Assembly: GCA_019186945.1 (NCBI GenBank)
Contig: JABAQJ010000004.1
Coordinates: forward strand, 1-64,000
DNA length: 64,000 bases
Direction: 5' to 3'
From: Gemmatimonadaceae bacterium
GTDB taxonomy: Bacteria > Gemmatimonadota > Gemmatimonadetes > Gemmatimonadales > Gemmatimonadaceae
Shown piece by piece: positions 8,053 to 15,792 of the stretch (positions are counted from its first letter, which is position 1; each line of letters begins with the position of its first letter). A program made the position numbers and the translations under genes. Under the pieces are notes generated by a model, which was given only the letters and a program-made list of their open reading frames with translations, was not told the origin of the DNA and did not search any database.

Positions 8053-9783
8053 ATGATGCGAAAACCCGCTGCATTCCTGTTGCTGCTGCCAGTGATGGCG
8101 ATCGCGTGCCGCGCGACGACCGGTACAGCGCGCCGTCCTTCTGCCTTTCCGGCCGGGTGGCGGTTTTCGTCCGGCGGGAAGGCTGCCTTTGGCGAACGGT
8201 TCATGATCGCGAGCAACGAGAAGCTCGCGTCGGATGCCGGGAACGAGATCATTCGTGCTGGCGGTAACGCAGTCGACGCCGCGGTTGCGGTTGGGTTCGC
8301 CCTGGCGGTGACCTACCCCGTGGCCGGCAACCTCGGCGGCGGCGGGTTCATGGTCATCCGCATGGCAGACGGGCGATCGGCGGCGATCGACTATCGGGAG
8401 ATGGCGCCGGGCGCGGCCTACCGTGATATGTATCTGGACAAGAACGGCAACCCGACAAACGAGAGCATCGTTGGCTATCGCGCTTCCGGCGTTCCCGGAT
8501 CGGTCGCGGGAATGACGGAAGCGCTGGCGAAGTTCGGGTCGAAGCCGCTGTCCGAAGTGATGGCGCCGGCCATCCGCCTTGCGCGAGACGGTTTCGTAGT
8601 GGACTCTGCCTTGTTCCGCTCCTTGTCATCCAGCCAAGAGTACCTTGCCCGCTTTGGAGCGGAGCCGGTCTTCTACCCAGGCGGCGAACCGATCAGGCCC
8701 GGTACCGTATTCAGGCAGCCTGCGCTGGCGCGTACGTTGCAACTGATAGCGGAACGCGGCGCCAGCGGGTTCTACTCGGGAGAAGTCGCCGACTCGCTCG
8801 TGGCGGGAATGCAGCGCGGCGGTGGCCTCATCACGAAAGCGGACCTGGCCAACTACAAGGTCGAGTGGCGGCATCCGATTGCGAGCGACTACCGTGGCTA
8901 CACTCTGCTCACGATGCCGCCCGCATCATCGGGTGGTATCACGATCACCGAATCGCTCAACATGCTCGAAGCCGCCGGGCCGCCTGGAGTCTGGGGGAGC
9001 ACGCGCTGGGCGCACTTGCTGGCCTCCGTTTACCAGCGCGCCTTCATCGACCGTAACGCGAAGCTGGGCGACCCCGCGTTCGTAAATGTTCCGATCGCCG
9101 AGCTGACGAGCAAGGAATACGCGCGCAAACTGGCCCGGACGATCGATCCGTTGCGAAGCACGCCGACTCCGCCGAACGGCAGCCAGATCGTCGACGGCGA
9201 GAGTACGACGCACTACTCGGTCGTCGATGACAAGGGAAACGCCGTGGCAACGACGACAACACTGAACAACGGCTACGGATCAGGCGTCTATCTGGCAAGC
9301 GTCGGATTCTTCATGAACGACGAGATGGACGATTTTGCCGCGGCGCCCGGCAAGCCGAACATGTTCGGACTGGTTCAGGGAGAGGTCAATGCGATCGCGC
9401 CGGGCAAACGGATGTTGAGCGCGATGTCTCCCACGATCGTGCTGGATCGTCAGGGCAAGTTGTTCCTTGTCGTTGGGGCTGCCGGAGGTCCGCGCATCAT
9501 CACAACGACATCGCAGGTCATCCTCAACGTAATCGACGGCGGAATGTCGCTGTACGATGCGATGCACGCCCCTCGGCTGCACCATCAGGCGCTGCCGGAT
9601 ACGCTGCTGGTTGAAGCCAATGGCCTCTCGCCCGCGGTGCGGGATTCCCTGATCGCGATGGGACACGCCATCCGATTCACTGGGGGGCTCGCCAATGCGA
9701 ACGCCGTGATGCGCGTACCGGGAGGCTGGGAGGGCGTAAGCGAGCCACGCTCCAGCGGTACCGGCGGCACGAGTTCACGCTGA
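8053..9783 (+). CDS. ggt: Gamma-glutamyltranspeptidase, probable lipoprotein
   Basis: GGT is an autoprocessed N-terminal nucleophile hydrolase that transfers or hydrolyses the gamma-glutamyl group of glutathione-like compounds outside the inner membrane. I place the start at the MMRKP methionine, because it gives a clean lipoprotein signal (LLPVMAIAC, Cys19); an in-frame ATG 27 bases upstream would bury the signal. The small subunit should begin at Thr385 in the STTHYSVVD motif, and the large-subunit motifs (GGNAVDAAVA, NLGGGGFM, PPASSGG) are present. Total length of 576 residues is normal. A long hairpin lies just after the stop. Confidence 0.94.
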   Translation: MMRKPAAFLLLLPVMAIACRATTGTARRPSAFPAGWRFSSGGKAAFGERFMIASNEKLASDAGNEIIRAGGNAVDAAVAVGFALAVTYPVAGNLGGGGFMVIRMADGRSAAIDYREMAPGAAYRDMYLDKNGNPTNESIVGYRASGVPGSVAGMTEALAKFGSKPLSEVMAPAIRLARDGFVVDSALFRSLSSSQEYLARFGAEPVFYPGGEPIRPGTVFRQPALARTLQLIAERGASGFYSGEVADSLVAGMQRGGGLITKADLANYKVEWRHPIASDYRGYTLLTMPPASSGGITITESLNMLEAAGPPGVWGSTRWAHLLASVYQRAFIDRNAKLGDPAFVNVPIAELTSKEYARKLARTIDPLRSTPTPPNGSQIVDGESTTHYSVVDDKGNAVATTTTLNNGYGSGVYLASVGFFMNDEMDDFAAAPGKPNMFGLVQGEVNAIAPGKRMLSAMSPTIVLDRQGKLFLVVGAAGGPRIITTTSQVILNVIDGGMSLYDAMHAPRLHHQALPDTLLVEANGLSPAVRDSLIAMGHAIRFTGGLANANAVMRVPGGWEGVSEPRSSGTGGTSSR

Positions 9784-9803
9784 AGGCGACAGTCCTCCGG
9801 ATG

Positions 9804-9841
9804 AAAACCATGCGGGGCCGTCGGAAGACGGCCCCGCATGG
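9804..9841 (-). terminator. Intrinsic terminator, 15-bp stem
   Basis: Bases 9808-9822 (ccatgcggggccgtc) and 9827-9841 are perfect inverted repeats around a GGAA loop. On the minus strand the stem is followed at once by TTTT (9807-9804), so it fits a Rho-independent terminator for the lipoprotein gene at 9869-10771. It also lies 25 bases after the ggt stop and, lacking a T-run on that side, could at most stabilise the ggt mRNA end. Confidence 0.88.
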
Positions 9842-9868
9842 CATCGGTCATCGGCGAAGACGCCGGGA

Positions 9869-10771
9869 TCAGCTCGCGGCCACGGTGATCGTCGAGTTCA
9901 ACTTGATCGTGATCGCAGCGCCGTTGTTGACGCATCCCTCGTAGTTTGCCGTCGCCGCTGCCGCGGCTCCGCCAGCTGCAGCGCCGGCGGCAGCTCCAAT
10001 GACGGTGCCTTTCGTATCCTTGCCAAGAACCTGGCCCAGGATCGCGCCCGCCACCGCGCCGCCGAGCACCTTCTTGGCATCGTTTCCCTTGGTCGAACTC
10101 CGCACTCGATCGATCTCGGCCGTCACTATGTCCGCATCCGGCGTGTACGTCTTGCCGTCAAACGCGATCGAGACTACCCGCAATCCGATTTCGATCCGGT
10201 CGTTCGTATTCTCGCTCCGCTTCAGCTTGGTCAGTTCCAGGGTGACACGAGCACCCGCAGGGATAACGGCCCCGTTCGTGCCCGTGACGGGACTGGAGAC
10301 CGTGCTGACGAAGCGGTCGCCGACCTTGTGCGTATTGGTACAGACCTTCTCGGTCGACGCCAGCGACAGTGTCGTCCCGGCACCGATGGTGCCTAACGGC
10401 TTCTCCGAACCTACAGCACCGGTCGTCACCGTATTGCCGCTCGGCGTGGAATTGGCGGCTGGCGGATTGGGAGTGGGGTTGGCCGGAGCGGGAGTCGGCA
10501 CTGGCGAAGCGGGCTTGGGTGCCGAGGCTGCCGGTTTCGGCTTTGGTGCCTGCTTGACAGGCGCGGGACTCGGGGTCAGCGGCGCTGGTTCGGCCTGGGC
10601 GGGTATGTCCTGGAGTTCTGGCTGGACCGCGCTGTCCGTGCCAAGGCGCGCAAGGTCGCGATTGAGAGCGGTGTCTTCCGACAGGGCGTTGTTGTCGCCC
10701 TTGGCGCACGCCGCCAGCACAAACGCCGCCAGCGTCAAGGGCAGCATCGCTCGTCGCGTATATTGCATCAT
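9869..10771 (-). CDS. Glycine-zipper lipoprotein
   Basis: The start is set by GGAGG seven bases before ATGATG at 10771; an ATG 33 bases upstream lacks such a site. The first 20 or so residues form a lipoprotein signal ending FVLAAC. A Pro/Ala/Lys-rich linker of about 90 residues follows, then a folded domain with sugar-barrel-like strands around GTTLSLAS and GARVTLEL. Near the end is a glycine-zipper segment (GGAVAGAILGQ and GAAAGAAAGG) as in Rick_17kDa/OmpA-like surface lipoproteins, then a final beta segment with one Cys. It is probably anchored in the outer membrane. The exact role is unknown. It is divergent from the ABC exporter across 78 bases. Confidence 0.8.
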   Translation of the reverse strand: MMQYTRRAMLPLTLAAFVLAACAKGDNNALSEDTALNRDLARLGTDSAVQPELQDIPAQAEPAPLTPSPAPVKQAPKPKPAASAPKPASPVPTPAPANPTPNPPAANSTPSGNTVTTGAVGSEKPLGTIGAGTTLSLASTEKVCTNTHKVGDRFVSTVSSPVTGTNGAVIPAGARVTLELTKLKRSENTNDRIEIGLRVVSIAFDGKTYTPDADIVTAEIDRVRSSTKGNDAKKVLGGAVAGAILGQVLGKDTKGTVIGAAAGAAAGGAAAAATANYEGCVNNGAAITIKLNSTITVAAS

Positions 10772-10849
10772 GATGAGACCTCCGTTCGGGTGCAGTGCGC
10801 CCATGGGCTGCAGCGCGGTGAAAGTACCGTGTGACGCTCGAAAAGTGCC

Positions 10850-12646
10850 GTGCGCCGGAACGCGGAAGCAAGCGGCTGGGAAGGCGTGAAGTCACTCAGG
10901 AACCTCCTGCCATACTTCCGTCCTTATCGCGGATCGCTCGCTCTTGGCGTGGGACTGGTCATCGCCGGTGGTGCGCTGGCGAGCGTGAATCCCTGGCTCG
11001 TTCGCGCCGCGATCGACGAAATCAGGGCCGGCAACGAACTTGGCGATGTCGTCAAGCTAGCGGCGGTCATGGTGGGAATCTCGCTCGTGGCCGGGGTTTG
11101 CCGCTACTGGATGCGCGAGCTTCTCAACGGCCTGAGCCGAAGGATCGAGACCGACCTTCGGAACGACCTGTACGCGGTGCTGCTGAAACAGGATGCCGCG
11201 TATTACGGCCGGATGCGTACGGGCGAGTTGATGGCGCGACTGACCAACGACCTGAGTGCCGTGCGCATGGCCGCCGGACCGGCCATCATGTATCTGAGCA
11301 ACACTGTCGCCGGCGGCGTTTTCGCGCTCGGATTCATGCTGCGGATCGACAGAGGACTGACGTTGCTGGCGCTCCTGCCGATGACCGTCCTGCCGGTCGT
11401 AATGCATCGCCTGGGACGAGCCATCCACGACCGGTTCGAGGCGGTCCAGGAGCACTTCGGCTCGTTGACGACACGCGTCCAGGAGAACCTCAGCGGCACC
11501 CGAATCGTGCGCGCGTATCGCCAGGAAGCAGCGGAGAGCGAGCGGTTCGAAGCGCTGAGTCGCGAATACGTGCGGCGCAACCTCGAACTCGCGCGGCTCT
11601 ACGGGATCATGCACCCGGCATTCGGACTGCTCGCCGGCGCTGGCGCCGTCATCGTGCTTGGCGCGGGCGGAATCCTGGTACTGAATGGTCGGATATCGAT
11701 CGGCAGCTTCGTGGCGTTCGGCCTGTACCTGAGCATGCTGACATGGCCGATGATCTCGTTAGGCTGGGTGTTGAACCTGTTCCAGCGTGGCGCCGCATCG
11801 ATGACACGCCTGCAGGACGTGCTGGCGTCGCGTCCGCATGTCCGCGATCGCGCCGTCGCTCGCTCGCCGGCGCTCCCTCCCGCAAATGGAGGCCGCCGCG
11901 TCGAGTTCCGTGCCGTTTCGTTCAGCTATCCTTCGCGGGACGGCGAACCGCCGCGGGAAGTCCTTCGCGACATCTCATTCCGTGTCGAAGCCGGACAGAC
12001 GCTGGCTATCGTCGGGGCGACGGGCAGCGGCAAGAGCACGCTGGTCGAGCTGCTCCCACGCACTCACGACCCTCAATCCGGCCAGATCCTGATCGACGAC
12101 GTGCCGATCGCGTCGATGTCGCTGGAGGAATTGCGCCGGGAGCTCGGCGTAGTGCCACAGGAAAGCCTGCTGTTCGGCGACACGATCCGTGCGAACCTGC
12201 TGTACGGTGCCGGCGAGTCAGCGGACACCGGGTGGGCGGCCCGCGTGGCTCAGCTCGAAGAGACGATTGCTGGTTTCTCCGGGGGTTACGACACCATCCT
12301 TGGGGAACGTGGCATCAATCTCTCCGGCGGGCAGAAACAGCGCGCCTGCCTGGCAAGAGCTCTTGCCCGGCGCCCGTCGATAGTCCTGCTGGACGACGCG
12401 CTTTCCGCCGTCGACACGCATACGGAGGCGGCGATTCTCCACGGCCTGCGCGCCGCGCTCGCGCATCGCACGGCTCTGATTGCCTCGCACCGCGTCAGCG
12501 CCGTGCGCGATGCGGACCTGATCATCGTACTGGACGACGGCCGCGTAGTCGAAACAGGAACCCACGACGAACTGATCCAGCGCGGCGGCCGGTACTGCGA
12601 ACTGCTGTCGCGGCAGGAACTGGAAGAAGAGATCGAGTCGGGCTAG
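10850..12646 (+). CDS. ABC exporter half-transporter (MsbA/MdlB type)
   Basis: The 598-residue protein fuses a six-helix ABC exporter membrane domain (about 15-315) to an ATPase domain (about 345-598) and should work as a dimer. The nucleotide-binding motifs are Walker A GATGSGKST, signature LSGGQKQR, Walker B IVLLDDALS, D-loop SAVD and the switch His in ASHR. The substrate is not evident; relatives move lipids, peptides or drugs. The listed start is a GTG; a second GTG at 10889 (followed by KSLRNLLPYFRPYRG, a common N-terminus) is equally plausible. Its stop shares a palindromic CTAG with the stop of the convergent ccdA. Confidence 0.92.
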   Translation: MRRNAEASGWEGVKSLRNLLPYFRPYRGSLALGVGLVIAGGALASVNPWLVRAAIDEIRAGNELGDVVKLAAVMVGISLVAGVCRYWMRELLNGLSRRIETDLRNDLYAVLLKQDAAYYGRMRTGELMARLTNDLSAVRMAAGPAIMYLSNTVAGGVFALGFMLRIDRGLTLLALLPMTVLPVVMHRLGRAIHDRFEAVQEHFGSLTTRVQENLSGTRIVRAYRQEAAESERFEALSREYVRRNLELARLYGIMHPAFGLLAGAGAVIVLGAGGILVLNGRISIGSFVAFGLYLSMLTWPMISLGWVLNLFQRGAASMTRLQDVLASRPHVRDRAVARSPALPPANGGRRVEFRAVSFSYPSRDGEPPREVLRDISFRVEAGQTLAIVGATGSGKSTLVELLPRTHDPQSGQILIDDVPIASMSLEELRRELGVVPQESLLFGDTIRANLLYGAGESADTGWAARVAQLEETIAGFSGGYDTILGERGINLSGGQKQRACLARALARRPSIVLLDDALSAVDTHTEAAILHGLRAALAHRTALIASHRVSAVRDADLIIVLDDGRVVETGTHDELIQRGGRYCELLSRQELEEEIESG

Positions 12647-13368
12647 AGCCGGTCGCGGAGTGCTTCCGGCGTAAAGCGCTGGAGGTACGATGCGAGGATG
12701 GTGAAGTAGTTTGTCAGCATCAGCACGCCAATCCCGATCATCAGGACGCCGGATGCACGCGAGATCCAGACCATCTGCCGCTTCAGGCGCTGGAAAGTCT
12801 TGATGAATCGCTCGATGGCGATGGCCGAGAGGAGGAAAGGGATCGCCAGGCCCAGCGAATAGAACGTCAGGAGTGACAGGCCTCGGGAGAGATCGGCGGT
12901 GCTTCCCGTGTACACGAGGATGGATCCGAGGATCGGACCTATGCATGGAGTCCATCCCGCGCCGAATGCCACGCCCACGACGAGAGTGCCGAAGTAGCCC
13001 GCCGGCTTGTCCGCCAGGTGCACGCGGCGCTCCCGACCGAACATGCCGACGTTCAATACACCCATCAGGTATAACCCGAACACGATGATGACCACGCCGC
13101 CGATTCGCGCCAGCCAATCGCGCTGGGTAAAGAGCAGGCGACCAAGCACGCTGGCGGTTGCCCCCAGCGCCAGGAAGATGAGCGAGAACCCGAGCACGAA
13201 CAGCACGCCATGCGACAGCGCCGCTTTCCTCGCCTTCGTCACGTCATCCAGCGAGAGCCCGGTAATGAACGTGATGTAGCTGGGAATGAGCGGAAGGACG
13301 CAGGGCGACAGGAAAGACAGCAACCCCGCGGTGAAAGCGATCGTCGGGCCGATGGCGTTCTCTTGCAT
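12643..13368 (-). CDS. ccdA: CcdA-type thiol-disulfide transporter
   Basis: This 241-residue membrane protein has about six transmembrane helices and the two conserved Cys motifs of the CcdA/DsbD-beta family, SPCVLP (Cys23) and TPCIGP (Cys142). It carries electrons from cytosolic thioredoxin across the membrane to periplasmic thiol proteins, for cytochrome c maturation or related repair. A basic loop (GRERRVHLADK) links the two halves. It follows a Fur-family gene by nine bases on the same strand. No other cytochrome c maturation gene is nearby. Confidence 0.93.
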   Translation of the reverse strand: MQENAIGPTIAFTAGLLSFLSPCVLPLIPSYITFITGLSLDDVTKARKAALSHGVLFVLGFSLIFLALGATASVLGRLLFTQRDWLARIGGVVIIVFGLYLMGVLNVGMFGRERRVHLADKPAGYFGTLVVGVAFGAGWTPCIGPILGSILVYTGSTADLSRGLSLLTFYSLGLAIPFLLSAIAIERFIKTFQRLKRQMVWISRASGVLMIGIGVLMLTNYFTILASYLQRFTPEALRDRL

Positions 13369-13377
13369 CGTTCAATC

Positions 13378-13830
13378 TTAGCGGCGCGTGGTGCCCGACT
13401 GACAGGCGCGGCACACACCAAGGATGACCAGCCGGTGCCTATGCCGAGCAAAGCCGTGCGTCTCCGCGACAAGGGCCGTCATCCGGTCGAGGCGCTCGTC
13501 TCGGAACTCGGTCACGTGCCCGCACACGGTACACAGGAGGTGCTCGTGGTGCGGCTCGTCACGGGCGGATTCATAGCGCTTGTACCCTTCGCCAAAGTCC
13601 CGCTCGACCGCAAGGCCGCTGCCGACGAGCAATTCGAGGGTACGATAGACCGTGGCCTGTCCGACCGATGCGCCGCGAGCGCGAAGCTCGCGCGCGATGT
13701 CGTCAGCCGTTTGGTGGCGATTCGACAACAGCACGACACTCGCCACCGCGATCCGCTGATTGGTGACCGGGAGGTTGTGATCGCGGAGGTAGGACCTGAA
13801 CGCGTCGATTACGTCGCGCTGGTCCACCAC
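13378..13830 (-). CDS. Fur-family metal or peroxide regulator
   Basis: The 150-residue protein has the winged-helix domain (about 10-85, including the recognition helix region GQATVYRTLELL) and the metal-binding dimerisation domain. HHEHLLC and the CxxC pairs Cys100/Cys103 and Cys140/Cys143 are intact and would hold the structural zinc. I cannot tell Fur, PerR or Zur apart from this. The GTG start lies 22 bases inside the end of the upstream gene at 13809-14561, so the two are co-transcribed. It is followed closely by ccdA, which suggests a redox or metal-stress link, but that is inference. Confidence 0.92.
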   Translation of the reverse strand: MVDQRDVIDAFRSYLRDHNLPVTNQRIAVASVVLLSNRHQTADDIARELRARGASVGQATVYRTLELLVGSGLAVERDFGEGYKRYESARDEPHHEHLLCTVCGHVTEFRDERLDRMTALVAETHGFARHRHRLVILGVCRACQSGTTRR

Positions 13831-14561
13831 GGCTGCGCCAGCGCCGATCGCAACTGGTCGGCGGAATACGACTCTGGTTCACCTTCGTCGCCGGCACGCT
13901 TCGCCACGCCCCTGGCAACGCGGTCCACGGTCTCGATCGGAGCGTCGGCTTCGTGCGTCAGCTCGAAGTCCCATCGTCCGCGGTCCGGTCCCTTGAGCAT
14001 CAGTCGGTAGCGCGCTGCGAGGACGGCAATGCGCCTGGGCGCTCGCGCCGCAGTCGGGCCGATCGCGGCATCGGCGGCCGCCAGGTTCAGCATGTCGTCC
14101 AGTGGGACGGCCTCGTCGGCCTCGGCGCCGATGAAGTCGGCGGCGATCGGCAGGGGGACTTCGCGTTCGGCCGATACCGATAGTACGACTTCGCGCTCGC
14201 TGGCGACTCGATCGTTCGCCGGGAGCCCGTCGATTTCGCGAATCCGTCGGTTCTCGCGATCGTCGCCGGAGCCGTGTTGCTCCATGGAGTCGCTCAACAT
14301 CGCGCCGAATCCCATCGAGAGCCGAGGCGTCTCCCAGGCCGGCGACACTCCTGTCACCTGTTCCACGTCTGCCTGCACCGTATCGAGCGCCGTCGGATCG
14401 GGTATCGGTGGCGGAATCTCCAGCGTTTCGACGGCCACGACCGCCACGCCGCTTTCCGTGCCGCCCTGTCGAATCGCAGGAAACAGCCGCAGTTCGACGA
14501 TACGTGCGCCTGGGAGACGATCGGTAATGGCTTTGAGGAAACGCCACTGCGCTTCCGTCAT
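13809..14561 (-). CDS. Conserved hypothetical protein
   Basis: I do not recognise this 250-residue protein. It is soluble, rich in Ala, Glu, Asp and Arg, with no signal peptide, Cys cluster or membrane helix. The first 45 residues look like a compact alpha/beta unit (LPGARIVELRLFPAIRQG...GVAVVAVE), the middle (95-150) is acidic and probably loose, and the end (155-235) again looks folded. It overlaps the upstream TIGR00300 gene by four bases (ATGA) and the downstream Fur gene by 22, so it sits inside an operon. The codon use and tight overlaps support it being real. Confidence 0.7.
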   Translation of the reverse strand: MTEAQWRFLKAITDRLPGARIVELRLFPAIRQGGTESGVAVVAVETLEIPPPIPDPTALDTVQADVEQVTGVSPAWETPRLSMGFGAMLSDSMEQHGSGDDRENRRIREIDGLPANDRVASEREVVLSVSAEREVPLPIAADFIGAEADEAVPLDDMLNLAAADAAIGPTAARAPRRIAVLAARYRLMLKGPDRGRWDFELTHEADAPIETVDRVARGVAKRAGDEGEPESYSADQLRSALAQPWWTSAT

Positions 14562-15706
14562 CGGGATCCACCCAGCGTCACGACCTGCTGCGGTGTTACG
14601 CGGCCATGCCGCGTCGCCAGGCGGCGGGCGTCCATTTCCCGTTCGACGTACAGACGGAGGATGTGCATGAAATCCTGTGCATTCGTAACGACGCCGAACG
14701 CCTGGTGCGTTCCGCGATCCTTGAGCTTGCTCACGACGAACTCCGAGGAGTCCACGCAGATAGTCGGCATTTCACGCAACATGCCGTCCGGTTCCGTCAC
14801 GAAGGCGGGAAGCATATTGCCGGTAGCGATGGAGTGGAGCGCAGTCGCAACCATGATTGCCATCGTCGCCTTGATCGCGTAGACGCGCATCGCGTCCTGC
14901 GCTTCCGCAATGTCGGTATAGACGTCGGGGAGAGGTCCGTCGTCGCGAATCGATCCGCAGAGCACGAATGGCACGCGGTGCCGCACGCAGGCGTGCATGA
15001 TTCCGTCCGTGACGAGACCCTGCTCGACTGCAGCGGCGATCGAGCCCGCGGCTCGCACACGGTTGATCGCGCGCATGTGCAGTGCATGCCCGCCGGTCAT
15101 CGCCTCGCCGCTCCCGCTCATGCCTAACGTCGTCCCGTAAATCGATGCCTCGATGTCGTGCACGGCCACCGCATTGCCGGCCAGCAGTGAGGCGACGAAG
15201 CCGTTCTGGATGAACCAGGTCATGTCTGCCCTGGCCCGCGAGTGCACGAGCGCCGGTCCGATCACCCAGACGGGATACCCACCGCGTTCGCGCTCCTCGA
15301 TCAGGATCCGCGCCATCAGCTGGTAATCGATCGGCTTCTCGCGCGATACCTCGCTGGTCATGAACTTGAACTCGCCTTCGAGGGCTTCGCCGGTAAACGC
15401 ATGAGCGTGCACGAAGATCCCCTGGCTCCCGTCTTCCATGGTGCCGACGGCAACCAGGTCGCCCCTCTTCACCCGGCGTCCCTCCCGCACCCAGACGACG
15501 CCTTCGGCGTCGAGCACGAGCGCCGAGTCCATGCGCGGTTCACGTGGGAGCCGCCAGACTCCGTCATGGCGAATGTAGGTCGGCAGGTTGGTCGTCGAAA
15601 AGAACTCCTCCGGCAGGACGCCATCGGACGGGGCGGGTACGAACCGCGCGTCGGGTGCTGTCGAGAACGATGGCGCGGAGAAATCCGGATGTTTGAAGGC
15701 GCTCAC
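14558..15706 (-). CDS. TIGR00300 / LOR-SDH family enzyme, ornithine cyclodeaminase type
   Basis: The 382-residue protein matches the TIGR00300 family (LOR/SDH domain plus a Rossmann-like C-terminal part), which includes the ornithine cyclodeaminase half of cyanobacterial ArgZ/AgrE and archaeal single enzymes turning ornithine into proline and ammonia. Diagnostic stretches are GNAVAVHDIEASIYGTTLG, INRVRAAGSI, SIRDDGPLPD and ALHSIATGNMLP. The N-terminal arginine dihydrolase domain of ArgZ is absent, so it should start from ornithine. The assignment rests on remembered family motifs. It heads a unit with the unknown gene, Fur and ccdA; no arginine or proline gene is near. Confidence 0.8.
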   Translation of the reverse strand: MSAFKHPDFSAPSFSTAPDARFVPAPSDGVLPEEFFSTTNLPTYIRHDGVWRLPREPRMDSALVLDAEGVVWVREGRRVKRGDLVAVGTMEDGSQGIFVHAHAFTGEALEGEFKFMTSEVSREKPIDYQLMARILIEERERGGYPVWVIGPALVHSRARADMTWFIQNGFVASLLAGNAVAVHDIEASIYGTTLGMSGSGEAMTGGHALHMRAINRVRAAGSIAAAVEQGLVTDGIMHACVRHRVPFVLCGSIRDDGPLPDVYTDIAEAQDAMRVYAIKATMAIMVATALHSIATGNMLPAFVTEPDGMLREMPTICVDSSEFVVSKLKDRGTHQAFGVVTNAQDFMHILRLYVEREMDARRLATRHGRVTPQQVVTLGGSR

Positions 15707-15792
15707 GCGTCAAAGATCGCTGGCGACCGCGCCCGGTACAACGGCACGGGCCTCTCCGCGACTATCGACGGCGGCTCCAGGAACTCCCGACT

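Noticed and set aside
10831-12876. A 681-codon plus-strand open frame across the ABC exporter
   Set aside because: It is another frame of the exporter gene; its product is Arg/Pro/Gly-rich with no family motifs, as expected for a shadow frame in GC-rich DNA.
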